64,000 nt of DNA from Prevotellaceae bacterium UBA1746 (GTDB lineage: Bacteria; Bacteroidota; Bacteroidia; Bacteroidales; Bacteroidaceae), in contig CAJPJR010000004.1 in NCBI GenBank assembly GCA_905369775.1, positions 20,388-84,387 on the forward strand, read 5' to 3'. The notes under the pieces are model-generated. The model had not been told where the DNA came from. It did not search any database and saw nothing but the letters and a program-made list of their open reading frames with translations. Within the stretch, counting starts at the first letter, position 1. Every line of letters starts with the position of its first letter. Made by a program: the position numbers and the translations under genes. Of this stretch, positions 18,939 to 27,528 are shown one piece after another.

Positions 18939-19967
18939 TCAGCGCACGAAAACCTTGCGGCCGCCCACTACATAAAGGCCTTGCGGAAGACCTGCCGTGG
19001 AGGTGCCGTCGGCCACCTTGCGGCCGCTCAGATCGTAGACGCCGAGGCGTGCGGCGGCGGGGCGCATTTTCGGCGCGAAGAGGCCCGTTACTTTTTTCTC
19101 AGTCCAGGGCAGGAACGTGCGGTCGGCTTTGTCGCCCAGCAAGGTCTGCACTTTCGCTTCTTCGAGCGAGGCATACACGTCGGTTGTGTGGGGCAAATTC
19201 ACCGTTTGGCCCCCGTTGTCGCCCAAACGCAGGCCGGCGGCGCCCGAAACGTTCTCCCATTTGAAGAGTTGTTCCCCGGGAAGCGCCATTGTCTCCCCGG
19301 CGGTGCCGGTGCGCAGCACGTTTCCGTCTTCGGGCGTGCTACCTTTGGCCAAAGTCAGGGTCACATCATACGTGCCCGGCGTGCCGCCGAAGATATAACC
19401 CATGCTGGAGCCCGTGATCACGGAGTCGGCGACGGGATAAACGTGGTAAACGAAATCGCTCGCGGCGTCTTCGCTCAGCGAGGCCGTGGCGTAGGCCAGT
19501 TTGCCGGGATTTTCCACGCGGAAATTGCAGTCTAAGCCGAAACCGCCCAGTTGATTCTCACCGACGGTGAGCGAAAATGCGCCCGAAATCTCCTCGGCGG
19601 CGTAATAATACACGCCTTCCGACTCGCTGATGTGCACTTTGGCCACGTAGTTCTCGCGTTGCGGCGCATTCAAGAGGGCGAGCACCATGGCATTGGCGTC
19701 GAGCGTCATGCGATAGACGGGGCCGGAGAGGATAATGTTGTAGTCTTCGGCCGGTTCCTCCTGGGGTTGCGAGGGATTGGTGCCGTAGCCGATGAAATCG
19801 CCCTTCACATATACCACCGTATCCTTGGCTTGGTAGAGAGACTCGGTGACGCTCAGCAATTCGTCGGTGGTGTAAGGAGATTTTTTTGTGCCATCGCCGG
19901 CGAAAGCGGCGGTGAAGGTGCCCAAGCTCAGCGCGAGGGCGAAAAGAGTACGGGTAAAATGCTGCAT
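18939..19967 (-). CDS. Secreted protein with OB-like (DUF6359-type) domain and C-terminal sorting-like tail
   Basis: A 342-residue exported protein starting MQHFTRTLFALALSLGTFTA at 19967. Residues 30-70 (SPYTTDELLS, VVYVKGDFIGYG) match the start of the DUF6359/OB-like domain found in many Bacteroidota exoproteins, by recall. The C-terminus (LGVYDLSGRKVADG, LPQGLYVVGGRKVFVR) resembles the type A sorting/anchoring tail of Por-secreted proteins, a wording also common in Prevotella proteins of unclear secretion route. The catalytic role, if any, is unknown. It lies upstream of metalloprotease copy 3 on the same strand. Confidence 0.72.
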   Translation of the reverse strand: MQHFTRTLFALALSLGTFTAAFAGDGTKKSPYTTDELLSVTESLYQAKDTVVYVKGDFIGYGTNPSQPQEEPAEDYNIILSGPVYRMTLDANAMVLALLNAPQRENYVAKVHISESEGVYYYAAEEISGAFSLTVGENQLGGFGLDCNFRVENPGKLAYATASLSEDAASDFVYHVYPVADSVITGSSMGYIFGGTPGTYDVTLTLAKGSTPEDGNVLRTGTAGETMALPGEQLFKWENVSGAAGLRLGDNGGQTVNLPHTTDVYASLEEAKVQTLLGDKADRTFLPWTEKKVTGLFAPKMRPAAARLGVYDLSGRKVADGTSTAGLPQGLYVVGGRKVFVR

Positions 19968-20101
19968 AAGCGGTGAGGATTGAAAGTGAATATCGGTGCC
20001 GAAGAATGGAAAGACGTGGGCTAAACGCTGACAATTGGGATGTTTTCGGCGCGTTGTCCTTTCGTTTGTAGCGAAAAACGAGGCTTTTGTCTTACCATTG
20101 G

Positions 20102-20132
20102 CAAAATTACCTTTTTCAATCCGAGCTGCCAA
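20102..20132 (-). promoter_or_regulatory. Promoter of the OB-like secreted protein gene
   Basis: Minus-strand TTGG, a 19-bp spacer and TAATTTTG. The leader to the ATG at 19967 would be about 125 nt. Confidence 0.62.
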
Positions 20133-20494
20133 CTTTTGTGAGGGATATTTCTCGAAAAATTGCGCTCTGCTCACTGAAATGCAGGGTACACTCGACACAA
20201 ACGCACGATTGAGGGCGCGGAGCTTGCGGAATGTAAACCTTTGTCGTGCGTGCTTTGTGGGGCGATGCGGGGGCATCGACGCGAAGGCGCGCACTCATTA
20301 TATATATAAGGCGTTGTTCTTATATATAAAGCGTCGTTTCGCCGGCCAAACGGCCGGCGCGCTGCCTGTCGCTGCGGCGTTGGCGCTCGTCGACGGGAGG
20401 GCGCGGTCAGCGGAAGGGGGCTGAGGAGCCCGTCGCGGAACGAATCGGTGCCGCACACCCCGTTGGCGAACGAAAGCGGGAGCGGGCGTGCCGA
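20133..20494. other. Gene-free region with AT-rich inverted repeat
   Basis: No gene is supported here. The notable part is 20290-20328: an AT-rich tract whose arms TATATATAAG (20301-20310) and CTTATATATA (20319-20328) are perfectly complementary around an 8-nt loop. Its left flank, CGCACTCATTATATATATAAG, closely resembles the leader motif seen before the aldose-epimerase and GH97 genes. Confidence 0.45.
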
Positions 20495-21337
20495 TCAGCG
20501 GGCGGCGAGGCGAATTCCCTCGTCGGAAAGCGTGATCAGGTGCTGTTTGTAGAGCGTGCCGACGGCGCGTTTGAACGTCTTCTTCGACACTTCGAAACGC
20601 TCGGCGATGACTTCCGGCTCACTGCGGTCGGTGAAGGGCAGGAAGCCTCCCGCTTCGCGCAGTGCATCGAGGAGCACGTCGGCAAAATCGCGGAAACGCC
20701 CTTTGCCGATGCGCTGCAAACTGATGTCGAGGCGGCCGTCGGGGCGCAGTTGCACGACCGTTCCTTCCAGCACCTCCCCGCGGCGCGGCAAACGGTCGTA
20801 GGCTTCGCCCGCATAGATGAGGCCGGCGTAGGCATTGTCCACGATCACCTTCATGCCCAGGGGCGAACGCTGCCAAGCCAGGAGCTGAACCGTGCGCCCA
20901 CGGTGGTAATCGCGCGACGGCGCGGGACGAAGATAGCGATCCACCTTGGCCGTGGCCGCAAGGCGCCCCGTCGCTTCGTCGATGTAGACGTAAACCACGT
21001 GGTGCTCCCCCACTTCCATCGTGCGGCGCTGTTCGCGGAACGGAACAAAGAGGTCTTTCATCACGCCCCACGAGAGAAACGCTCCGTGCTCGTTGACCCA
21101 TGCCACTTCCAAGCAGGCAAAGTCACCCACTTGCGCCAACGGACTTTCAGTAGTGGCCACCAAGCGCTCGCTTTGGTCGAGATAGACAAACAAGCGCTGC
21201 GTGTCGCCGGGTCGCCATTCGGGACGAACGTAAACTTTGGGGACGAGAATTTCGCCCACCTCCCCGCCGTCGACGTAAGCGCCGTGGTCGGTGAAGCGAG
21301 TGAGGGTGAGGGTGTTGAAACGGCCGATTTGAAGCAT
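20495..21337 (-). CDS. S1-domain RNA-binding protein, CvfB family
   Basis: A 280-residue protein starting MLQIGRFNTLTLTRFTDHGA. It has tandem S1-like OB segments (about residues 1-60, 65-130 and 140-210; note DHGAYVDGGEVGEILVPK and NEHGAFLSWGVMKDLFVPF) and a C-terminal winged-helix segment (SKKTFKRAVGTLYKQHLI). This matches the YitL/CvfB family, cytosolic RNA-binding regulators linked to virulence and stress in Firmicutes. It lies 119 bp downstream of the Rel/SpoT gene on the same strand. The in-frame upstream extension is low-complexity and rejected. Confidence 0.88.
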   Translation of the reverse strand: MLQIGRFNTLTLTRFTDHGAYVDGGEVGEILVPKVYVRPEWRPGDTQRLFVYLDQSERLVATTESPLAQVGDFACLEVAWVNEHGAFLSWGVMKDLFVPFREQRRTMEVGEHHVVYVYIDEATGRLAATAKVDRYLRPAPSRDYHRGRTVQLLAWQRSPLGMKVIVDNAYAGLIYAGEAYDRLPRRGEVLEGTVVQLRPDGRLDISLQRIGKGRFRDFADVLLDALREAGGFLPFTDRSEPEVIAERFEVSKKTFKRAVGTLYKQHLITLSDEGIRLAAR

Positions 21338-21456
21338 GGCGGGCAGGGAAGTTGAAGAGGAGAAACGGAGGAAGGGAAGAGCGTGCCGGTGCCGGCGGTG
21401 TGAAAGGAGCGTGTCGGCGCCGGCCAACGGCGGGCGGGGCGAAACGGGACGGGGGC

Positions 21457-23454
21457 TTAGATTTTGCGCACCTCGTCCACGCCCTCGATCGCGCCGAGGA
21501 AGCGCACAGCCGAGCGGAGTTCGTCCACCGTGTGCACAGCATAGTGCACCGTGAGCTCGACAATGTGGTCGCGGGTGGAGATGTGCAGCTCATTCATCTC
21601 CAATCCGAGTCCATCGGTGAGACTTGCGATGATGTCGTGCAAGAGGCGCGGCCGATCGACGGCACGAATGCGCGTGGCCACGGGATAAGTCACGTCGGGC
21701 TGCTCGGGAAAATCCACTTCGACGATGGCATCGCCGCGTTGGGCGGAGAGACTGATGGCGCGCGGGCAGTCTCGGCGGTGGATGGTGACGGGATCGCCGG
21801 CACTGTCTCCCACGAAACCGATCACCTCCTGCCCCGGCAGCGGCAGGCACTCGGGGCAGCGGCACGAGCCGGCCGAGGCTTCGCGGCGGAAATAGGCCTT
21901 GAGATAGTTTTTGGCCTTGAAGGTTTTGACCGCATCGGCCCATTCGGCGCAGGGACGCGCCTGCGGATCGGTGAAGATCTCGACGCAGTTGCCGTGTTCG
22001 AGCGGAGTGACGAGCGAGGCCAGGCGGCCGTCGATGCGCGCATAGTAAGCTTGTTCGCCTTCGCCCCGCTCGAAAGCGCAATCCAGCGCCGTGGCGTGTT
22101 GCGGCAGGCGGGTGGGCGTGCCGGCCGCGTCGTAGACCGTGATGTCCTCGGCGTAGAGCGAATCGGCCACCCCTTCCATGAAGTGAATGTCGCTGCCCCC
22201 CGCCGCAATGCGCTCGAGCAGGTGGCAAAACTTGTCGATCCACTCCCGATCGCCGCGTTCGAGCAGTCGATTGGCGTCGCGCACGTCGCCGTCGGCGCGG
22301 CGATTGCCGATGCGCTCGAGCATGATGCCCAGTTTCGTGCGGCGCACCATTTCTTCGGAGGAGATGTGGATCTCTTCCCACGTACCCATCTCGCCGAGCA
22401 ACTGGACATGCATCGAGCGATAGCCGTTTTCCTTCGGGTGGTCGACGTAGTTCACCAGGCTGCCCGCCTTCTCGCGAAATGCGGCCGTGAGAATGCCGTA
22501 GATGCGCAGGCAGATGGTTTTGTCGGGCGCCGATTCGAGCAGCGGGGTGAGGCGGGCGCGGTCGTAGATGACCCGCACCACGTAGCGATGCTCCACGTGA
22601 GCCACGTCGCGCCCCGTGCCGCGCATGCTCCGGTCGATGCTGTAGGGCAATCGATAGCGCACTTCGGTGCGCACCTCGATGCCTTCTTCCGAAAGGAGGC
22701 GACGGATGCGCGCGGTGAGCCGATCGAGCCGGTCGGCCTGCTCGGCGCGGTCGATTTCGAGGGCGTGGCGCAGGCGTTCGTAGCGTTCCGGACAGCGAAA
22801 GCGGAAGGATAGGTTTTCCAGCTCGCGACGCAGATTGTTCAGCCCGAGGCGGTTGGCAAAGGGGGCGTAGAAAAAGTCGGTCTCGCCGGCTATTTTCATC
22901 TGCTTGACGGGCTGCATGCTCCCCAACGAGCGCATGTTGTGCAGGCGGTCGGCCAGTTTGATGAGCACGGCGCGGATGTCGCGGCGCATCGAGTCGAGGA
23001 GCTGGCGGAAATTGTTCTCTTGTTTGGCGCGGTCGGGGTGTCCGGGCGTGTGCGACTTGGGTTTGGTCACCACCTGCACGAGAAAGGCCACGTCGTCGCC
23101 AAATTCGCGGCGAATGTCCTCAATGCTCGTGGGCGTGTCCTCCACCACGTCGTGCAAGAAGCCGGCCGCCACCGAATTGGCGTCCATCATGAAGTCTTCG
23201 GCGATGATCGTGGCCACCGCGACGGGGTGCATGATGTAGGGCTCTCCGCCTTTGCGAAACTGCCCTTCGTGCGCACGGCGAGCCAAGGCGTAGGCTTGTC
23301 GCAGCAGGGCGATTTCTCCGCTGTCGAAGCGCGCGGAGAGACGCTCGAAGAGGGCTTCGACGCGAAGGTCGAGGCGGGCCACATATTCGGCGGGCGTGCA
23401 GCGAGTCACGTCGGCAGGTTGGGAAACAGAGGGGGAGGCGGAAGCGGATTTCAT
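21457..23454 (-). CDS. Rel/SpoT-family ppGpp hydrolase with diverged synthetase domain
   Basis: A 665-residue RSH protein. The HD hydrolase domain looks intact: EPYIMHP (71-77), FLHDVVEDT with the HD pair at 101-102, and a later IKLADRLHNMRSL. The synthetase region (about 265-360) keeps NGYRSMH, but positions normally read as DLxAxRVI and as EVQIRT appear as HRYVVRVI and WEEIHIS, so acidic, Gln and Arg residues used for (p)ppGpp synthesis seem replaced. A TGS domain starts near 438 and an ACT domain near 588. The protein probably mainly degrades ppGpp. The start at 23454 is set by a promoter whose -7 box would lie inside a longer reading. Confidence 0.9.
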   Translation of the reverse strand: MKSASASPSVSQPADVTRCTPAEYVARLDLRVEALFERLSARFDSGEIALLRQAYALARRAHEGQFRKGGEPYIMHPVAVATIIAEDFMMDANSVAAGFLHDVVEDTPTSIEDIRREFGDDVAFLVQVVTKPKSHTPGHPDRAKQENNFRQLLDSMRRDIRAVLIKLADRLHNMRSLGSMQPVKQMKIAGETDFFYAPFANRLGLNNLRRELENLSFRFRCPERYERLRHALEIDRAEQADRLDRLTARIRRLLSEEGIEVRTEVRYRLPYSIDRSMRGTGRDVAHVEHRYVVRVIYDRARLTPLLESAPDKTICLRIYGILTAAFREKAGSLVNYVDHPKENGYRSMHVQLLGEMGTWEEIHISSEEMVRRTKLGIMLERIGNRRADGDVRDANRLLERGDREWIDKFCHLLERIAAGGSDIHFMEGVADSLYAEDITVYDAAGTPTRLPQHATALDCAFERGEGEQAYYARIDGRLASLVTPLEHGNCVEIFTDPQARPCAEWADAVKTFKAKNYLKAYFRREASAGSCRCPECLPLPGQEVIGFVGDSAGDPVTIHRRDCPRAISLSAQRGDAIVEVDFPEQPDVTYPVATRIRAVDRPRLLHDIIASLTDGLGLEMNELHISTRDHIVELTVHYAVHTVDELRSAVRFLGAIEGVDEVRKI

Positions 23455-23481
23455 GGGCACATGAATGTGAGGAAGTTGCGT

Positions 23482-23512
23482 CAAAGTTAGCATAAATGCG
23501 CGAGACGAACAA
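23482..23512 (-). promoter_or_regulatory. Promoter of the Rel/SpoT gene
   Basis: Minus-strand TTG, a 20-bp spacer and TAACTTTG. Transcription would start near 23475, only about 20 nt before the ATG at 23454, which excludes the alternative ATG at 23493. Confidence 0.7.
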
Positions 23513-23534
23513 GCACTGCGGGAGATAACTTGTG

Positions 23535-23592
23535 GAAAGTCCCCGCCTTTTTTCCGAAAGTCCCCGGCTTTTGGAAAATAACGGGAGGCTTT
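23535..23592 (-). repeat. 21-bp-period A/C/T-run array upstream of rel/spoT
   Basis: C- or G-runs centred near 23542.5, 23563.5 and 23584 (spacing 21 and 20.5 bp). The first two units are nearly identical: GAAAGTCCCCGCCTTTT and GAAAGTCCCCGGCTTTT. The array sits about 20 bp beyond the -33 box of the Rel/SpoT promoter. Confidence 0.65.
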
Positions 23593-23904
23593 CGCGCGAA
23601 AGCAGCGCGCAATCGACCGCGGTCCGGCGCGCCGGGGTTGCCACACGGGCGGCGTGCGTCGACAAAAAGGGGGGAATCGCAGGCGGTGAGGTGCTTTTCC
23701 GTGCATTTCGGCTTCCGATTGAGGGAGAAATGGTTAACTTTGTCGCGAAAAGCGCGTTTTTAGCATTTGTTGCTCCCTCCCCGCGCCCGATGGCTCGCTC
23801 CCGCATGCCGCCTCCGCCGAACCCTCGGCGCCCCGCACGGGAAGAACGAAGCGAGGGAAGCGACCACTTTTTTATATACAACAAATTTGAAATCTCTTCC
23901 GCTC
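23593..23904. other. Intergenic region and leader of the unknown membrane protein
   Basis: A plus-strand TAACTTTG at 23735-23742 is a plausible -7 box, giving a leader of about 155 nt to the ATG at 23905. No gene is supported in between. A T-rich TTTTTTATATAC tract lies about 30 nt before the start codon. Confidence 0.4.
23735..23742 (+). promoter_or_regulatory. Candidate -7 element for the 23905 gene
   Basis: TAACTTTG matches TAnnTTTG exactly; no clear TTTG lies 19-21 bp upstream. Confidence 0.45.
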
Positions 23905-24936
23905 ATGGAAAAAGAAAACCCCTCCCCGTATTCGGCGCCGCCGGCCGAGTTTTTCGCTCGCGAAATGGAGCGCCTTCGTGCCCTGCCGCCCCGGTTCGTG
24001 CACGTCGAATCCTACATCGAAGCTTGTTTGACGCAGTGGGAAGCGCTCTACCCCCAATCTGCCGGTGTGGACACCGAGGCCCGGCGCCTGGGCAACGAGG
24101 TGCTCGACCAAGTGCTGCGCAAGATGAACGTCCTCGCCGAGGAGGCCCGGCAGGATTTTGCCGCTGCGGAGAAAGACCCCGAGGAGTGTCGCGAATATTA
24201 TGCTCTCGTCGAGGAATTGATCGACCGCGCGGGCGGATTGGCCGAGTGGGAAAAGACGGATTTGGGCACCGACTTGGTGTTGCTCTACGTCGACAAGTGG
24301 AAAGCCCTGCAACAAGAGGCGCGCACCGCCTTGGAATTGCAGGACGAGGAGCTTGAAATCGACGAGGACGAGGCCGCTACGTCGCGCCCGCTGCGCGCCA
24401 CCTGGCAAGACACGCTGTGCAGTTTCACGCCCTTCCTGTTTTTCCTCTCGCTGGTGTTCTTCTTCGTGCGCTTCAAGGGGGCGGAAGTGCCTGCCGCCGC
24501 GGCGAACCTGTGGGACAAGTGGGCCGCTTTGACGCCGACGGTGGGCGTGTGGGTTGTGGTGCCCGCGGTGCTTTTCTTCGCGGCGGCGGTGGTGAGCCTC
24601 TGCCGCGGGTTGAAAAAACTGTTTGCCGCCGCAAAGCCTTCGCCGCTCGAGGCCTTGAAGCTCTGGGCACCCCTGCTCGTGGCCTACGTCGGGAGTGGGG
24701 TGGAGCAGTTGTTCCACATTCGCAACGGTTTCTTCACGCCCGTGCTGACTTACGGCTTCGATCCCGCGACGAACACCACCAACTGGGCGGCCACGCTCCA
24801 CGCCGCTTGCGTCGCTGCCTTCGTGGTGCTGCCCTTCCTGGGCGTGATCGTGTTGCTCACCTACGTGTATAAAAAGGTGAGCGGACAGTCCGGCCGGGAA
24901 ACCGCGGGGCATTCAACAACAGACTACCATGGCTAA
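23905..24936 (+). CDS. Membrane protein of unknown function
   Basis: A 343-residue protein that I do not recognise. The first 170 residues are soluble, helical and acidic, with coiled-coil-like stretches (RRLGNEVLDQVLRKMNVLAE) and an EDEELEIDEDEA-like acidic patch. Four hydrophobic segments follow at about 178-194, 215-236, 252-270 and 300-325. Nothing suggests catalysis. The start MEKENPSPYS follows an AT-rich leader; an upstream in-frame extension is unlikely. Its last 8 bases overlap the start of a 53-residue membrane protein, so the two are probably made together. Confidence 0.8.
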   Translation: MEKENPSPYSAPPAEFFAREMERLRALPPRFVHVESYIEACLTQWEALYPQSAGVDTEARRLGNEVLDQVLRKMNVLAEEARQDFAAAEKDPEECREYYALVEELIDRAGGLAEWEKTDLGTDLVLLYVDKWKALQQEARTALELQDEELEIDEDEAATSRPLRATWQDTLCSFTPFLFFLSLVFFFVRFKGAEVPAAAANLWDKWAALTPTVGVWVVVPAVLFFAAAVVSLCRGLKKLFAAAKPSPLEALKLWAPLLVAYVGSGVEQLFHIRNGFFTPVLTYGFDPATNTTNWAATLHAACVAAFVVLPFLGVIVLLTYVYKKVSGQSGRETAGHSTTDYHG

Positions 24937-25090
24937 ACGCAAACGCAAGAAAAATCCCACCTTGCGCTGGGTGGTTGCCGTCTTGGCCGCCGCAGGGGCT
25001 TTCCAACTGGGGGCCTTTTTCGCCAATTTCGTCGGTGGACTGCTGGCTGCGGCCCTGGCGTTCTACGTGGTGTGGAAGGCTTTGAGCTGA
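24929..25090 (+). CDS. Small membrane protein (53 residues)
   Basis: ATG at 24929 opens a 53-codon frame ending TGA at 25090: a basic start (MAKRKRKKNPTLRW), then two hydrophobic stretches (VVAVLAAAGAFQLGAFF and VGGLLAAALAFYVVWKAL). The positive-inside start and two transmembrane helices make a hairpin-like small membrane protein likely. It overlaps the preceding gene by 8 bp and is followed 55 bp later by a strong terminator, which supports a real, co-transcribed gene. The function is unknown. Confidence 0.72.
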   Translation: MAKRKRKKNPTLRWVVAVLAAAGAFQLGAFFANFVGGLLAAALAFYVVWKALS

Positions 25091-25144
25091 ACCGCACTCT
25101 TTCGTGCATTGCGTGTCCGGCCGCTGCCGAACGCTCCAACGCAG

Positions 25145-25193
25145 GCATCCCCTCTGTCGTGTGTCGTCACACGGCAGAGGGGATGCTTTTTTT
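25145..25193 (+). terminator. Intrinsic terminator after the small membrane protein
   Basis: GCATCCCCTCTG pairs with CAGAGGGGATGC, an inner GTGTG/CACAC stem caps it, and seven T follow. Confidence 0.92.
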
Positions 25194-25242
25194 CGTGTCG
25201 CGCTTTGTGTCGCGGCAGATGGGGCGCGGGGCGCGCGGAGGC

Positions 25243-25857
25243 TCAGGGCAAGATGGCTTCGACGAGCAGTTCGCACTCGCCCCAGCCGAGGAGGGCGTTG
25301 AACAGGCGCAGGCGCGTGAAGCGCGCCAGGGAGGCGGGGGTGAGATCGGGGTGGGGCGTGAGCACGCCGGCCGATAGGAGGGCGGCACGGTGGGTGCCGG
25401 CCAGGAGAGGGGCGGCCGGTGTGTACCAGCGCGCGGTGTGCGGGTCGAAAAGGGCGAGGTTGGCCACGGTGGTGTCGGTGAGCAGACCGCGGCGCACGAT
25501 GATCACGTCGTCGGCTCCGCACCGACGGGCGAAACAGGCGTCGAGTGCCGAGCGGTCGGTGCGCTTTTGGGCGTAGTCGATGTGGTCGTCGTGGACCAGG
25601 CGGAGGGTTTCGATGCGGCGCGGGGTGTAAGGCACGAGGCTGAACGAGGCTTCGCCGCGCAGGTCGTAGACCAATCGCCCGCGCAGGCGTGCAACGTCGG
25701 GTGCCCCGAGGGCTTCGTGCGCTGCCAGCGCGAGGAGCCGGGCCACGGTGGGCGAATTGGGGGCGCAACGGAGGGTGCGCGCCAAACGCAGGCGATGTTC
25801 GGGCACGCGCACCAAGCGGCGATGCGCCACGAGGAAGGTTTCGAGATAACGACTCAT
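25243..25857 (-). CDS. pabC: Aminotransferase class IV, probable 4-amino-4-deoxychorismate lyase
   Basis: A 204-residue PLP-dependent fold-type IV protein, shorter than most. Visible features are the N-terminal ETFLVAHRRL and HRLRLARTLR, the expected PLP lysine in DYAQKRTDR, and the cofactor loop GLLTDTTVANLALFD followed by YTPAAPLLAGTHRAALL. In folate synthesis PabC releases pyruvate from aminodeoxychorismate to give p-aminobenzoate, which fits the pabB neighbour. A terminator separates it from pabB, so it may have its own promoter, which I could not find. Confidence 0.8.
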   Translation of the reverse strand: MSRYLETFLVAHRRLVRVPEHRLRLARTLRCAPNSPTVARLLALAAHEALGAPDVARLRGRLVYDLRGEASFSLVPYTPRRIETLRLVHDDHIDYAQKRTDRSALDACFARRCGADDVIIVRRGLLTDTTVANLALFDPHTARWYTPAAPLLAGTHRAALLSAGVLTPHPDLTPASLARFTRLRLFNALLGWGECELLVEAILP

Positions 25858-25992
25858 GGGGAGAGGAAAGGGAGGGGAGGTTTTGACGCACTGCCCCGCG
25901 CACAGCGTGTGCATCTCGCGGAGTTTCGGCGCGGCGATGCGTGGGGAAGGGCGGGCGCGGGGGAGTTGTGCGCAGGCGGTGGGTGAGAAGAG

Positions 25993-26032
25993 AAAAAAGC
26001 CGTGGACACTGCGAGGTGTTCACGGCTTTTTT
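25993..26032 (-). terminator. Terminator directly after pabB (bidirectional form)
   Basis: AGCCGTG-GACAC and GTGT-TCACGGCT form the stem, flanked by A- and T-runs on both sides. The hairpin begins right at the pabB stop codon. Confidence 0.85.
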
Positions 26033-27072
26033 CAGAAAGGAATGTAGATCTTGTCGCACACCTCGGCATATTCGCGCTCGACTTGGCTGCGCGCCGTGAT
26101 GCCCCCGCCGGCTTTGAAGACGAGGCCCTCGGGCGTGTGCTCGACAAAGCGGATGAGCACGGTACTGTCGAGCGTGCGGCCGTCGCTCCACCCCGCGATG
26201 CCGGTGTACCACCCGCGGTCGTAGCCCTCGGCTTCGGCGATGAGGCGGCAGGTGGCGCGTTTTGGCGCTCCTGTCACGCTGCCGGCCGGGAGCAGGCGGA
26301 AGAGGAGGTCGCCCAAGTGGGCGGGATAGTCGGCAGGGAGGCGGCCTACGATTTCGCTACTCGTCTGCAACAGAGCGCCGCGGTGGGTTTCGACGCGTTC
26401 GACGTAGCGGTAGCGCGCCACACGGACGTCTTCGGCCACGCGGCTCAGGTCGTTGCGCAGGAGGTCGACCACGGTGGCGTGTTCGGCGGCTTCTTTCGCG
26501 TCGGACAAGAGACGTGCTTCGGCGCCCTCGCCGTCGGGGAGCGTGCCCTTCATGGGAAAGGTGCGGATGTGCCCGTCGGCGATCCGCACAAAGGGCTCGG
26601 GCGAGAAGCAAACCCACCGCTCGGGCACGAAAAGGCGGTAGCGGGCCCGCGCTCGGGCGAAGATGTCGGCGAGGGTGAGGGGCGTTTCGATGGGAACCTG
26701 TTGGGTGAGGTTGGTCAAGAAGGAGTCGCCGCGCCGCAAACCGCCTTGCACGAGGGCGAAGGCGCGGGCGTAGTCGGCAAAAGCGGGGAGATGGGGCGTG
26801 AGGGCGGCGGGTTGTGCGACACCAACGCGCGGGTGGCCGACCGCTGTCGCCCCGCCGGGAGACGGAACATTGGTGACGCCGCCGAAATCATAGGCCAACT
26901 CGTCGGGCGAGAGGGCATCGAGCGGTTCGACCACGGCCTGTTCGGCCGCATAGTCCACGAGAAACACGAACGGGCGTCCTTCGGCACCGAAACGGTTGAG
27001 GCGCGCGATGGCGTCGTTGCGGCGGTGGAGGGGAAGGCGCCCGAGGGTGGGCGGGAAACGGCCGTCGCTCAT
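26032..27072 (-). CDS. pabB: Aminodeoxychorismate synthase component I
   Basis: A 346-residue chorismate-binding enzyme that, with a glutamine amidotransferase, converts chorismate to aminodeoxychorismate for folate synthesis. It shows the catalytic-domain motifs FPMKGTLPDG, VDLLRNDLSRV, ETHRGALLQTSSEI, LLPAGSVTGAPKR and a C-terminal KAGGGITARSQ. It is shorter than TrpE/PabB of E. coli because the N-terminal subdomain is reduced, as in other compact PabB proteins. The ATG at 27072 overlaps the rhodanese stop as ATGA. No amidotransferase (PabA) gene is present in the window. Confidence 0.92.
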   Translation of the reverse strand: MSDGRFPPTLGRLPLHRRNDAIARLNRFGAEGRPFVFLVDYAAEQAVVEPLDALSPDELAYDFGGVTNVPSPGGATAVGHPRVGVAQPAALTPHLPAFADYARAFALVQGGLRRGDSFLTNLTQQVPIETPLTLADIFARARARYRLFVPERWVCFSPEPFVRIADGHIRTFPMKGTLPDGEGAEARLLSDAKEAAEHATVVDLLRNDLSRVAEDVRVARYRYVERVETHRGALLQTSSEIVGRLPADYPAHLGDLLFRLLPAGSVTGAPKRATCRLIAEAEGYDRGWYTGIAGWSDGRTLDSTVLIRFVEHTPEGLVFKAGGGITARSQVEREYAEVCDKIYIPF

Positions 27073-27461
27073 CGGGCGGTGGGGAGGGCGGCTTGGACCC
27101 AGCCCATCCATCCGGTGGAAAGTTCGTAGACGGTGTAGCCCTTGCGGGTGAGTTGGGCGGCGGCCTGCTTGCTGCGGTGACCGCTGCGGCAGTAGAGGGC
27201 CACGGAGCGCTGTGATCCGAGCACTTCGGCGGCGCGACGCTCGAAATCGGGGGCGAGCACGTCGACGTTCACACTGTTCGGCAGATGACCCTCGGCATAT
27301 TCGGAGGGGGTGCGCACGTCGAGCAGCATCAAATCGGGCTTTTGGCGAAGCAGTTCGGAGAAATCTTGGGCACTGAGGGAAGAAAGACCTTGCGGCGCGG
27401 AGCAGGAGAAAAGAGAAAGGAAACTCATGAATAGAAAGCGGGAAAGGGTGGGAAGGTGCAT
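27069..27461 (-). CDS. Exported rhodanese-like protein
   Basis: A 130-residue single-domain rhodanese with an N-terminal signal (FLFMSFLSLFSCSAP), possibly a lipoprotein since LFSC is a weak lipobox. The domain runs from about 30 to 125, with DVRTPSEYAEGHLPNSVNVD and an active-site loop CRSGHRS containing the sulfur-accepting Cys. Family members transfer sulfane sulfur; the exported Bacteroidota types have no settled substrate. It may instead start at Met12. It is translationally coupled to pabB but is not obviously related in function. Confidence 0.85.
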   Translation of the reverse strand: MHLPTLSRFLFMSFLSLFSCSAPQGLSSLSAQDFSELLRQKPDLMLLDVRTPSEYAEGHLPNSVNVDVLAPDFERRAAEVLGSQRSVALYCRSGHRSKQAAAQLTRKGYTVYELSTGWMGWVQAALPTAR

Positions 27462-27528
27462 GGGAATGCGGGGTTAAAAAATGGGGGCCGCGCCGAGAGA
27501 GCGGGGCGCCGGATGAAAAAAAAAGGGG

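Noticed and set aside
26002..27129. 375-codon plus-strand frame opposite pabB
   Set aside because: The opposite strand encodes a full set of PabB motifs.
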